A DNA stretch of 64,000 nucleotides from Panulirus ornatus (lineage: Eukaryota; Arthropoda; Malacostraca; Decapoda; Palinuridae). Of this stretch, positions 1 through 10,416 are shown piece by piece; the first letter of the stretch is position 1, and each line of letters starts with the position of its first letter. The stretch lies in NCBI RefSeq assembly GCF_036320965.1, contig NC_092240.1:15744501-15808500 (forward strand). Direction: 5' to 3'. The notes beneath the pieces were generated by a model that saw only the letters and a program-made list of their open reading frames with translations, did no database searches and was not told the origin of the DNA. The position numbers and the translations under genes are program-made.

Positions 1-880
1 GAGATGTGATGGAGTTATTTGGAAAAAGAGGGAGGGAAAGTATGGACATCTACCTCACCATCTGAATCATCTTTACCTTTAGTAAACCCTGTAGTAAGAC
101 CATGATTGGTTAACAAACTGGCCATGAGTTGAAGATGTGTGTGAGTTATGTTTAAAGGTGGCATGTATTTGAACCACCTCATCAAAATGAGAAAGGAATA
201 GAGTACACTAATATAGTAATAAACTAACAGCCTCATTTTCATACTGTTCACCTTCATTCTTGGTCATATTAAAATTTGAAGTTTTATAATTTTCAGATGG
301 GCAAGCAAGAAATTTACATGCTACAGGTACAAAATAAAATCATAGAGTAATTTTAGCATTCCATTTAATGAGCTGATTCCCTAGTTAATATGTTTCTTTA
401 CAGCAAAATTCCAGTAAAATATATGAGTGGTCATTAAGTGAGGATACCTGTAGTTTCTTAAGCATTATTCTGTACAAAATCAATATGCCTTCATTCATAA
501 ACTCATTTCCAGAAAGAAACACTGAAACAAGTAATTCTTATAAAACATTCATCACTGACTTTATGTGATAATCTGTATTTATGAAGAAAACACTTAAGCA
601 ATGCCTGTATTTTTTCAACCTAACTGTTATAAACAGATCTTACAAAGGCATCAATTACCTTATGATTCATCCATATACTAGTATTCTTGATTTCTTTATT
701 TTTACCAAAAAACATGCAGACTATCGACAAATCTTCTACATAATAAAAAGATTCACACATTATGTTATACAAGTCAGTGAGCGGATGTTCCTCATCCATC
801 GTACATATATGTGAACAATTATTGACAACAGACAAGTAAAATGGTTTTCACATCTCATGCTTACCAAAACGTAGAGATAG
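1..880. other. AT-rich sequence with no recognised gene
   Basis: Low-GC sequence without a convincing coding region. Short open frames on both strands (for example 15-257 minus and 581-814 plus) show no family resemblance I can name and have the composition of random AT-rich DNA. An intron or intergenic origin is equally possible. Confidence 0.5.
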
Positions 881-1075
881 GACCTGTAGAGTGGTGGCTA
901 GTGCCTCTGCCCTCCAAGTCAGAGGGCCCTGGTTCAATTCCCAGGTGGGATGAAAACTTAGACAAGTTTCATAAACCTGACCCCCTCTGTTCATCTAGTA
1001 GTAAGTTGAGACCCAGATGTAAGATGATAAGCAGGTCAGTCTCCAAAGAAAAAAAAGGGAATAAGGTTTTGTAAC
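876..1075 (+). repeat. tRNA-derived SINE relic
   Basis: A tRNA-like head is visible. Positions 931-941 read GGTTCAATTCC, close to the RNA polymerase III box B consensus, and sit in a T-arm with CCTGG/CCAGG stem. Around 885-903 lies a box A-like stretch (GTGGCTAGTG), and CTCTG/CAGAG at 904-923 could form an anticodon-like stem, but its loop is ten bases rather than seven. This is therefore not a functional tRNA. The non-tRNA body at about 975-1030 has a CTGTTCATCTAG-type segment that I associate with arthropod tRNA-SINEs; that link is from memory and uncertain. The tail is A-rich at 1048-1060. Confidence 0.55.
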
Positions 1076-2520
1076 ACGTTACAGTGAGTTTTCAGCCATT
1101 AGTTTCTGGAAAATTAAAGGGTATGCATATCTGCTTTCACCAATGCCCTACCCTAGCAGATTTAGCACAAAAAAACATCCAATAAAAAACTAAGGGGTGA
1201 CATGGAAAATGATGATGGATTGTACATATGTTACCTCACAAAATCATCAATGATTCACACAATATCAGTGACACGAAGTCTTCCTTTTCTATTTCTTTGG
1301 TTTCCAATTTTTTATCAATGTAAAGGTTTCGAAATTCCTAATGATAATAGGGCTACTAGGGTAATTCAAGACTAATCTAAAAACAAAAGACAGAATGTCA
1401 ATACAGACATGATGATACTATAGGGAAAGGCTAAGCATCCAAAAGTAACAGGAAGAGAGACACTCTGAATCATAAAATGAAACTATAAACACACCAAAAG
1501 ACTTGTAATTCCCACTGTGTGTGAAGAAAAGATGCCAAAGACTATAATGAGTTCATCAATGATATCACAGCATATAACAAATTTAAAAAATTGGAATAAT
1601 ACAAGGTTGCTTCACGTGGACATAACTCTTGATTGATTTCAATACAAACTAGAGAATTCTGGTTACAAGGGTAGCTAAAGATTTTGGAAAAAAACTTGCA
1701 TTTATAAGATCTCTATAGTGGGAACAATAATTGTATAGGGATTTACAAAAAGATTTCCAGAAAGATTAAAATTCTTAGCGGGTGATGATAAAATGAGAGT
1801 TAAGCAAGCAGAAAAATAAAAGCATGGTGTTTGTATTTATGAGTAAAAATATACAAATATGGATGCATGACGTATGGACTTAAAGAACTCAGACACTTCC
1901 AGTACATTTCAAAACTATGGAAGAATGAATGCTAATGGGCATCAAAAAGCAGGCAAGTTACTAAATCTCTACAGGAAACAACAGCAAAAGAAAATGTCTC
2001 TATATGTGATAAGAGCTGCTAAAAGGCAATGCAACCAATTCCAACAAAAACTGCTTCTGAAGAAAGATCAGAGAGATTCTAAAAGATTTGGAAGTGGGTG
2101 CGGGAGATATGTAAGAAGTATTACAATTCAGAGGAATTAAGTTTACATTGTGATGTTTACACTACAAGGAATCCTGAGGTAATCTGATTAAAAGAAAAAT
2201 TCCACTGGGAACAATGACTAAAGAGACATAAGACAGTGAGTGGCTGAAAAAAGAAAAAAAAATGAAGCATGGACTTGGAATTATGTAAAAGAGATCCCTA
2301 TCATGGAAGAACAAGGAGACATTAATCAAGGACCATGTATATGGAAGGATTTCTGCATACATTATGGACTTAGAGTGGCTATAAATTTGACAGGGTGTAT
2401 GACTGGTAAAACATGCTTCATAACTACAAAACCACAACCTACACAACCTGCTTACCTGATTCCTAACCCACCACCTCCAGCAGCCGCCTTGCCAAACATC
2501 ACCTTCCACTTACTAGCCCT
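1076..2520. other. AT-rich sequence with no recognised gene
   Basis: No protein family, RNA gene or repeated block was recognised. An 88-codon open frame at 1874-2140 is lysine/glutamine-rich with no domain I can identify. Confidence 0.45.
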
Positions 2521-2548
2521 ACACACACACACACACACATACACACAC
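2521..2548. repeat. (CA)n microsatellite
   Basis: A nearly pure ACAC run that directly abuts the 5'-truncated end of the LINE copy starting at 2549. Confidence 0.85.
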
Positions 2549-3675
2549 AAGGGTGTAAGGCATGTATACAAGAAGGAAGAGAGGAGAGCAACTGGTTCTC
2601 AGTGAGGGTCACTATGTGGCAGGGGTGTGTGATGTCCCCATGGTTGCTAATATGTTTATGGATGGGGTGGTTAGGGAGGTAAATGCAAGTGTCTTGGCGA
2701 GAGAGGCGTGTATGCAGTCTGTTGGGGATGAAAAGACCTGGGAAATGAGTCAGTTGTTCTTTGCTGATGATACAGCACTGGTGGCTGCTTAGAGTGAGAA
2801 CTGCAGAAATTGGTGACTGAATTTGGAAAAGCGTGTGAAAGGAGGAAGTTGAGAGTAAATGTGAATAAGACCAAGGTTATTAGGTTCAGTGGGGTTGAGG
2901 AACAAGTTAGTTGGGATGTGAGTTTGAATTGAGAAAAATTGGAGTAAGTTAAGTGTTATAGATATCTGGGAGTGGACTCAGTAACTAATGAAACCATGTT
3001 GGTGGAAGTGAGTCACATGGTGGAGAAGGGGGGGCAAAGGTTCTGGGAGCGATGAAGAATGAGTGGAAAGAGAGAACGTTATCTCAGAGAGGAAAAATGG
3101 GTATGTTTGAAGGAACAGTAGTTCCAACAATATTATATGGTTGTGAGGCATGAGCCATAAATAGGGTTGTACAGAGAAGGATGGATGTGTTGGAAATGAA
3201 ATGTTTGAGAACAACAAGTGGTGTGAGGTGGTTTGATTGAGTAAGTAATGAAAGAGTAAGAGAGATGTGTGAAAATAAAAAGAGTGTGGTTGAGAGAGCA
3301 GAGGGTGTGTTGAAATGGTTTGCACATATGGATAGAATGAGTGAGAAAGGATTGACATAGAGGATATATGTGTCAGAGGTGGAGGGAACAAGGAGAAGTG
3401 GGAGGCCAAACTGGAGGTGGAAGGGTGGTGAAAAAGATTTTGAGTGATTGGGACCTGAACATACTGGAGGGTGAGAGACGTGAAAGGAATATAGTGAATT
3501 GGAACTATGTGGTATACCAGGGCCAATGTGCTGTCAATGGACTGAACCAGGGTGAGTGAAATGTCTGGGGAAAACCATGGAAAGGTCTGTGGAGCCTGCA
3601 GGTGGATAGGGAGCTGTGGTTTCGGTGCATTACACATGACAGCTAGAGACTGAACGTGAGCAAATGTGGCCTTAT
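2549..3675 (+). mobile_element. Window LINE copy L1, old, long-UTR type, 5'-truncated
   Basis: It starts inside the reverse transcriptase, at the GCKAC block that follows motif A, and retains the FFADDTALVA motif C near 2758-2790. The C-terminal blocks and the beginning of the long 3' UTR follow, cut off near 3675 before the terminal stem-loop. Several stops and frameshifts break the frame (for example after 2790 and around 2930-2950), so it is an inactive, comparatively old copy. Its MQSVGDE-like residues put it with the long-UTR group. Confidence 0.85.
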
Positions 3676-3743
3676 ACATATATATATATTATTGCCATGG
3701 CCACCCCCTTAAGGGAGTTCAAGTTGGGAACAGGCATCATATA

Positions 3744-4871
3744 TACTTAGAAAAGCAAATGGATTTGTATGTAGCATTTATGGATCTGGAGAAGGCATAT
3801 GATAGAGTTGATAGAGATGCTCTGTGGAAGGTATTAAGAATATATGGTGTGGGAGGAAAGTTGTTAGAAGCAGTGAAAAGTTTTTATCGAGGATGTAAGG
3901 CATGTGTGCGTGTAGGAAGAGAGGAAAGTGATTGGTTCTCAGTGAATGTAGGTTTGCGGCAGGGGTGTGTGATGTCTCCATGGTTGTTTAATTTGTTTAT
4001 GGATGGGGTTGTTAGGGAGGTAAATGCAAGAGTTTTGGAAAGAGGGGCAAGTATGAAGTCTGTTGGGGATGAGAGAGCTTGGGAAGTGAGTCAGTTGTTG
4101 TTCGCTGATGATACAGCGCTGGTGGCTGATTCATGTGAGAAACTGCAGAAGCTGGTGACTGAGTTTGGAAAAGTGTGTGGAAGAAGAAAGTTAAGAGTAA
4201 ATGTGAATAAGAGCAAGGTTATTAGGTACAGTAGGGTTGAGGGTCAAGTCAATTGGGAGGTGAGTTTGAATGGAGAAAAACTGGAGGAAGTGAAGTGTTT
4301 TAGATATCTGGGAGTGGATCTGGCAGCGGATGGAACCATGGAAGCGGAAGTGGATCATAGGGTGGGGGAGGGGGCGAAAATCCTGGGGGCCTTGAAGAAT
4401 GTGTGGAAGTCGAGAACGTTATCTCGGAAAGCAAAAATGGGTATGTTTGAAGGAATAGTGGTTCCAACAATGTTGTATGGTTGCGAGGCGTGGGCTATGG
4501 ATGGAGTTGTGCGCAGGAGGATGGATGTGCTGGAAATGAGATGTTTGAGGACAATGTGTGGTGTGAGGTGGTTTGATCGAGTGAGTAACGTAAGGGTAAG
4601 AGAGATGTGTGGAAATAAAAAAAGCGTGGTTGAGAGAGCAGAAGAGGGTGTTTTGAAGTGGTTTGGGCACATGGAGAGGATGAGTGAGGAAAGATTGACC
4701 AAGAGGATATATGTGTTGGAGGTGGAGGGAACAAGGAGAAGAGGGAGACCAAATTGGAGGTGGAAAGATGGAGTGAAAAAGATTTTGTGTGATCGGGGCC
4801 TGAACATGCAGGAGGGTGAAAGGAGGGCAAGGAATAGAGTGAATTGGAGCGATGTGGTATACCGTGGTTGA
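3744..4871 (+). CDS. Reverse transcriptase (palm to C-terminus) of LINE copy L2
   Basis: About 375 uninterrupted codons of RTE-type reverse transcriptase. In order: motif A (AFMDLEKAYDRVDRD, catalytic Asp in AFMD), the GVGGKLLEAVKSFYRGCKA linker, motif B (RQGCVMSPWLFNLFMDG), motif C (LLFADDTALVAD, the FADD form of the YADD box), then the VNVNKSKV and FRYLGVDLA blocks. The C-terminal region has MLYGCEAW, WFGHMERMSEERL and RGRPNWRWKDGVKK. The frame stays open upstream to 3666, but residues before 3744 are flanking sequence, not LINE. With no endonuclease domain and no 5' end it cannot be autonomous, and expression is doubtful. Confidence 0.85.
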   Translation, partial: YLEKQMDLYVAFMDLEKAYDRVDRDALWKVLRIYGVGGKLLEAVKSFYRGCKACVRVGREESDWFSVNVGLRQGCVMSPWLFNLFMDGVVREVNARVLERGASMKSVGDERAWEVSQLLFADDTALVADSCEKLQKLVTEFGKVCGRRKLRVNVNKSKVIRYSRVEGQVNWEVSLNGEKLEEVKCFRYLGVDLAADGTMEAEVDHRVGEGAKILGALKNVWKSRTLSRKAKMGMFEGIVVPTMLYGCEAWAMDGVVRRRMDVLEMRCLRTMCGVRWFDRVSNVRVREMCGNKKSVVERAEEGVLKWFGHMERMSEERLTKRIYVLEVEGTRRRGRPNWRWKDGVKKILCDRGLNMQEGERRARNRVNWSDVVYRG

Positions 4872-5022
4872 CGTGCTGTCAGTGGATTGAAGCAAGGCAT
4901 GTGAAGCGTCTGGGGTAAACCATGGAAAGCTGTGTAGGTATGTATATTTGCGTGTGTGGACGTATGTATATACATGTGTATGGGGGGGGGGGGTGGGGCC
5001 ATTTCTTTCATCTGTTTCCTTG

Positions 5023-5050
5023 CGCTACCTCGCAAACGCGGGAGACAGCG
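5023..5050 (+). other. Conserved 3'-terminal stem-loop of the LINE (representative)
   Basis: The 28 nt can fold with outer stem CGCT/AGCG, internal bulges AC and AGAC, inner stem CTCGC/GCGGG (one U-G pair) and tetraloop AAAC. The same element lies just inside the tail of nearly every copy on both strands. In the partner SINE the outer stem becomes CGCT/GGCG, which keeps pairing through U-G. By analogy with stringent LINE 3' ends, it is inferred to be the reverse-transcriptase recognition site; the fold is predicted by hand. Confidence 0.6.
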
Positions 5051-5066
5051 ACAAAGTATAATAAAT

Positions 5067-5069
<3 letters not shown>

Positions 5070-5141
<72 letters not shown>
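5070..5141. repeat. (TA)n microsatellite between L2 and L3 tails
   Basis: About 72 bp of pure TA at the meeting point of two LINE copies that face each other tail to tail. The L3 tail adds a poly-T run to about 5164. Confidence 0.95.
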
Positions 5142-5145
<4 letters not shown>

Positions 5146-6489
5146 TTCTTTTTTTTTTTTTTTTGCTTTGTCGCTGTCTCCCGCGTTTGCGAGGTAGCGC
5201 AAGGAAACAGACGAAAGAAATGGCCCAACCCACCCCCATACACATGTATATACATACGTCCACACACGCAAATATACATACCTACACAGCTTTCCATGGT
5301 TTACCCCAGACGCTTCACATGCCCTGATTCAATCCACTGACATCACGTCAACCCCGGTATACCACATCGATCCAATTCACTCTATTCCTTGCCCTCCTTT
5401 CACCCTCCTGCATGTTCAGGCCCCGATCACACAAAATCTTTTTCACTCCATCTTTCCACCTCCAATTTGGTCTCCCACTTCTCCTCGTTCCCTCCACCTC
5501 CGACACATATATCCTCTTGGTCAATCTTTCCTCAATCATTCTCTCCATGTGCCCAAACCATTTCAAAACACCCTCTTCTGCTCTCTCAACCACGCTCTTT
5601 TTATTTCCACACATCTCTCTTACCCTTACGTTACTTACTCGATCAAACCACCTCACACCACACATTGTCCTCAAACATCTCATTTCCAGCACATCCATCC
5701 TCCTGCGCACAACTCTATCCATAGCCCACGCCTCGCAACCATACAACATTGTTGGAACCACTATTCCTTCAAACATACCCATTTTTGCTTTCCGAGATAA
5801 TGTTCTCGACTTCCACACATTCTTCAAGGCTCCCAGGATTTTCGCCCCCTCCCCCACCCTATGATCCACTTCCGCTTCCATGGTTCCATCCGCTGCCAGA
5901 TCCACTCCTAGATATCTAAAACACTTTACTTCCTCCAGTTTTTCTCCATTCAAACTTACCTCCCAATTGACTTGACCCTCAACCCTACTGTACCTAATTA
6001 CCTTGCTCTTATTCACATTTACTCTCAACTTTCTTCTTTCACACACTTTACCAAACTCAGTCACCAGCTTCTGCAGTTTCTCACATGAATCAGCCACCAG
6101 CGCTGTATCATCAGCGAACAACAACTGACTCACTTCCCAAGCTCTCTCATCCCCAATAGACTTCATACTTGCTCCTCTTTCCACAACTCTTGCATTCACC
6201 TCCCTAACAACCCCATCCATAAACAAATTAAACAACCATGGAGACATCACACACCCCTGCTGCAAACCTACATTCACTGAGAACCAATCACTTTCCTCTC
6301 TTCCTACACGTACACATGCCTTACATCCTCGATAAAAACTTTTCACTGCTTCTAACAACTTGCCTCCCACACCATATATTCTTAATACCTTCCACAGAGC
6401 ATCTCTATCAAATCTATCGTATGCCTTCTCCAGATCCATAAATGCTACATACAAATCCATTTGCTTTTCTAAGTATTTCTCACATACAT

Positions 6490-6493
<4 letters not shown>
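5142..6493 (-). mobile_element. Window LINE copy L3, young, short-UTR type
   Basis: Minus-strand copy with its tail at 5142-5164 and 3' UTR at 5165-5347. The coding frame is open from 6493 down to the stop at 5348. It is 5'-truncated just before ENVCEKYLEKQMDL, exactly where a TA array begins. Motifs A, B and C are all present; differences include DRFDRD in motif A, LQQGC in motif B and MIEERL in the tail. An almost identical second copy (L8) lies one duplication unit away at 11,306-12,652. Confidence 0.9.

Positions 6494-6553
<60 letters not shown>
6494..6553. repeat. (TA)n microsatellite at L3/L4 boundary
   Basis: Pure TA between the truncated 5' end of L3 and the poly-T tail of L4. Read on the minus strand it encodes alternating Ile-Tyr and lets the L4 3' UTR read through in frame into L3. 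Confidence 0.95.
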
Positions 6554-6556
<3 letters not shown>

Positions 6557-7900
6557 CTTTTTTTTTTTTGCTTTGTCGCTGTCTCCCGCGTTTGCGAGGT
6601 AGCGCAAGGAAACAGACGAAAGTAATGGCCCAACCCACCCCCATACACATGTATATACATACGTCCACACACGCAAATATACATACCTACACAGCTTTCC
6701 ATGGTTTACCCCAGACGCTTCACATGCCCTGATTCAATCCACTGACAGCACGTCAACCCCGGTATACCACATCGATCCAATTCACTCTATTCCTTGCCCT
6801 CCTTTCACCCTCCTGAATGTTCAGGCCCCAATTGCTCAAAATATTTTTCACTCCATCTTTCCACCTCCAATTTCGTCTCCCACTTTTCCTCGTTTCCTCC
6901 ACCTCTGACACATATATCCTCTTTGCCAATCTTTCCTCACTCATTCTCTCCATGTGACCAAACCATTTCAAAACACCCTCTTCTGCTCTCTCAACAACAC
7001 TCTTTCTATTACCACACATCTCTCTTACCCTTTCATCACTTACTCGATCAAACCACCTCACACCACATGTTGTCCTCAAACATTTCATTTCCAACACATC
7101 AATCCTTCTCTGTACAACCCTATTTATAGCTCATGCCTCACAACCATATAACATTGTTGGAACCACTATTCCTTCAAACATAACCACTTTTGCTCTGCGA
7201 GATAATGTTCTCACCTTCCACACATTTTTCAATGCTCCCAGAACTTTCGCCCCTCCCCCACCCTGTAACTCACTTCTGCTTCCATGGTTCCATCCACTGC
7301 CAAATCCACTCCCAGATATCTAAAACATTTCACTTCCTCCACTTTTTCTCCATTCAAACTTACCTCCCAATTGACTTGTACCTCAACCCTGCTGTAACTA
7401 ATAACCTTGCTCTTATTCACGTTTACTCTCAGCTTTCATCTTTCACACACTTTACCAAACTCAAGTCACCAGCTTCTGCGGTTTCTCACCCAAATCAGCC
7501 ACCAGCGCTGTATCATCAGCGGAGAACAAATGACTCACTTCCCAAGCCCTCCCATCCACAACAAACTGCATACTTGGCCTTCTCTCCAAAACTCTTGCAT
7601 TCCCCTCCCTAACAACCCTATCCACAAACAAATTAAACAGCCATGGAGACATCACGCACCCCTGCCGCAAACCAACATTCACTGAGAACCAATCATTTTC
7701 CTCTCTTCCTACTCGTACACATGCCTTACATTCTCGATAAAAACTTTTCACTGCTTCTAGCAACTTGCCTCCCACACCATATATTCTTAATACCTTTCAC
7801 AGAGCATCTCTATCATATGCCTTCTCCAGATCCATAAATGCTACATACAAATCCATTTGTCTTTCCAAGTATCTCCCACATAAATTCCCCAACGCAAACA
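6554..7900 (-). mobile_element. Window LINE copy L4, mosaic of short UTR and long-type body
   Basis: The 3' UTR (6569-6752) is the short form, nearly identical to L3. The coding part carries long-type features (RPSMQFVVDGRAWE, ECKACVRVGREEND) and several frame breaks at 7098-7190, 7420-7460 and near 7800. Motif C reads FSADD. It is 5'-truncated at about 7900 next to AT-rich sequence. A template switch or gene conversion between subfamilies is the simplest explanation. Confidence 0.85.
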
Positions 7901-9785
7901 TATATATATTATTTATTATTTATCATAAATTTGTTGCTGTCTTCCGCATTAGCGAGGTAGCGCAAGGAAACAGACGAAAAAATGGCCCAATCCACCCACA
8001 TACACATGTATATACATACACGTCCACACACGCACATATACATACCTATACATCTCAACATATACATATATATACACACACAGACATATACATGTACACA
8101 CATGTACATAATTCATACTGTCTGCCCTTATTCATCCCGTCGCCATCCCGCCACACGTGAAATGACAACCCCCTCCCCCTGCATGTAGACAAGGTAGAAT
8201 TAGGGAAAGGCAACAAAGGCCTCATTCGTTCACACTCAGTCTCTAGCTGTCATGTATAATGCACCAAAACCACAGCTCCCTTTCCACATCCAGGCCCCAC
8301 ACAACTTTGCATGGTTTACCCCAGACGCTTTACATGCCCTGGTTCAATCCACTGACAGCACATCGACCCTGTTATACCACATCGTTCCAATTCACTCTGT
8401 TCCTTGCACGCCTTTCACCCTCCTGCATGTTCAGGCCCCGATCAATCAGAATCTTTTTCACTCCATCTTTCCACCTTCAATTTGGTCTCCCACTTCTCAT
8501 TCCCTCCACCTCTGACACATATATCTTCTTTGTCAATCTTTCCGCACTCATTCTTTCCATGTGACCAAACAATTTCAAAACACCCTCTTCTGCTCTCTCA
8601 ACCACACTCTTTTTATTACCACAAATCTCTCTTACCCTTTCATTGCTTGCTCAATCAAACCACCTCACACCACATATTGTCCTCAAACATCTCATTTCCA
8701 GCACATCCACCCTCCTCCGCACAACTCTATCTATAGCCCATGCCTTGCAACCATATAACATTGTTGTTGGAATAACTATTCCTTCAAACATACCCACTTT
8801 TGCTTTCCAAGATAATGTTCTCCACTTCCACACATTTTTCAACACTCCCAGAACTTTCGCCCTTTCCCCCACCCCATGATTCGCTTCCGCTTCCATGGTT
8901 CCATCCACTGCCAAATCCACTCCCAGATATCTAAAACACTTTACTTCCTCCAGTTTTTCTCCATTCAAACTTACCTCCCAACTGACTTGTCCCTCAACAC
9001 TACTGTACCTAAAAACCTTGCTCTTATTCACATTTACTCTCAGCTCTCTTCTTTCACACACTTTACCAAAGTCGGTCACCAGCTTCTGCAGTTTCTCACC
9101 CGAATCAGCCACCAGCGCTGTATCATCAGTGAACAACAACTGACTCACTTCCCAAGCCCTCTCATCCACAAAAGACTGCATACTTGCCCCTCTTTCCAAA
9201 ACTCTTGCATTCACCTCCCTAATAGCCCCATCCATAAAACAAATTAAACAACCATGGAGACATCACACACCCCTGCCACAAACCTACATTCACTGAGAAC
9301 CAATCGCTTTCCTCTCTTCCCGCTCGTATACATGCCTTACATCCTCGATAAAAACTTTTCACTGCTTCTAACAACTTGCCTCCCACACCATATATTCTTA
9401 ATACCTTCCACATAGCATCTCTATCAACTCTATCATATGCCTTCTCCAGATCCATAAATGCTACGTACAAATCCATTTGCTTTTCTAAGTACTTTTCACA
9501 TACATTCTTCAAAGCAAACACCTGATCCACACATCCTCTAACACTTCTGAAACCACACTGCTCTTCCCCAATCTGATGCTCTGTACATGCCTTCACCCTC
9601 TCAATCAATACCCTCCCATACAATTCCCCATGAATACTCAACAAACTTATACCTCTGTAATTTGAGCACTCACTTTTATCCCCTTTGCCTTTGTACAATG
9701 GCACTATGCAAGCATTCCGCCAATCCTTAGGCACCTCAGCATGAGTCATACATACATTAAATATCCTTACCAACCAGTCACCAAT
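7901..9785 (-). mobile_element. Window LINE copy L5, long-UTR type
   Basis: Long 3' UTR at about 7916-8350, including both hairpin-type cassettes and the CA/TA-rich middle. The coding part follows up to the RT fingers (WRNACIVPLYKGKGD, NYRGISLLS, HQIGEEQCGFRS) at 9540-9785. Frames are long (8651-9235 and 9219-9785) with one indel near 9238, and motif C reads LLFTDD instead of FADD. The upstream end is rearranged at IGDWLVRIF, where a segment of the fingers is lost. Confidence 0.85.
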
Positions 9786-10416
9786 ATATTTTTTTATTAA
9801 CATTATACTTTGTCCCTGTCTCCCGCATTAGCGAGGTAGCGCAAGGAAACAGACAAAAGAATGGCCCAACCCACCCACATACACATGTATATACATACAC
9901 GTCCACACACACACACATATACATACCTATACATCTCAATGTATACATATATATATACACACACAGATATATACATATATACACATGTACATAATTCATA
10001 CTGCCTGCCCTTATTCATTACCGTCACCACCCCACCACACGAAATAACAACCCCCTCCCCTGCATGTATGCAAGGTAGCGCTTGGAAAAGACAACAAAGG
10101 CCACATTCGTTCACACTCAGGCTCTGCCTGTCATGTATAATGCACCAAAACCACAGCTCCCTTTCCACATCCAGGCCCCACAGAACTTTCCATGGTTTAC
10201 CCTAGACGCTTCACATGCCCTGGCTCAATCCATTGACAGCACGTCGACCCCGGTATACCACATCGTTCCAATTCACTCTATTCCTTGCATGCCTTTCACC
10301 CTCCTACATGTTCAGGCCCCGATCACTCAAAATCTTTTTCATTCCATCTTTCCACCTCCAATTTGGTCTCCCACTTCTCATTCCCTCCACCTCTGACACA
10401 TATATCCTCTTTGTCA
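9786..10416 (-). mobile_element. Window LINE copy L6, long 3' UTR plus C-terminal fragment
   Basis: Minus-strand fragment with the full long 3' UTR (about 9810-10,250) and the last ~55 codons of the ORF. It ends abruptly at CTCTTTGTCA, where the sequence switches to a plus-strand LINE fragment through a 4-nt shared GTCA. Confidence 0.85.

Larger units (their letters stand above)
3744..5069 (+). mobile_element. Window LINE copy L2, young, short-UTR type, 5'-truncated
   Basis: The copy begins at the YLEKQMDLYVAFMDLEKAYD block, so the endonuclease and the RT fingers are missing. The reading frame is intact to the natural stop at 4869-4871. The short 3' UTR follows, with a G-run at 4982-4993 and the terminal stem-loop at 5023-5050, then AAAGTATAATAAATAAA and a TA array. 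It is the left arm of a tail-to-tail inverted pair with L3. Its 3' part is also the donor for the hybrid junction at 10,866-10,882. Confidence 0.9.

Noticed and set aside
904..951. A functional tRNA gene
   Set aside because: The T-arm and box B fit, but the anticodon loop would be ten bases and the acceptor stem does not close. A tRNA-derived SINE explains it better.
4956..5327. Open frames made of Ile-Tyr repeats flanked by UTR translation
   Set aside because: They are translation of TA microsatellites plus LINE 3' UTR; absence of stops in TA repeats is automatic.
5389..5864. Long Ser/Pro/Thr/His-rich open frames opposite the RT, repeated in every minus-strand LINE copy (for example 5,389-5,724 and 25,342-25,677)
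   Set aside because: They are antisense shadows of the RT C-terminal region. They recur only where that region occurs and change with it; they have no domain or independent conservation signal.
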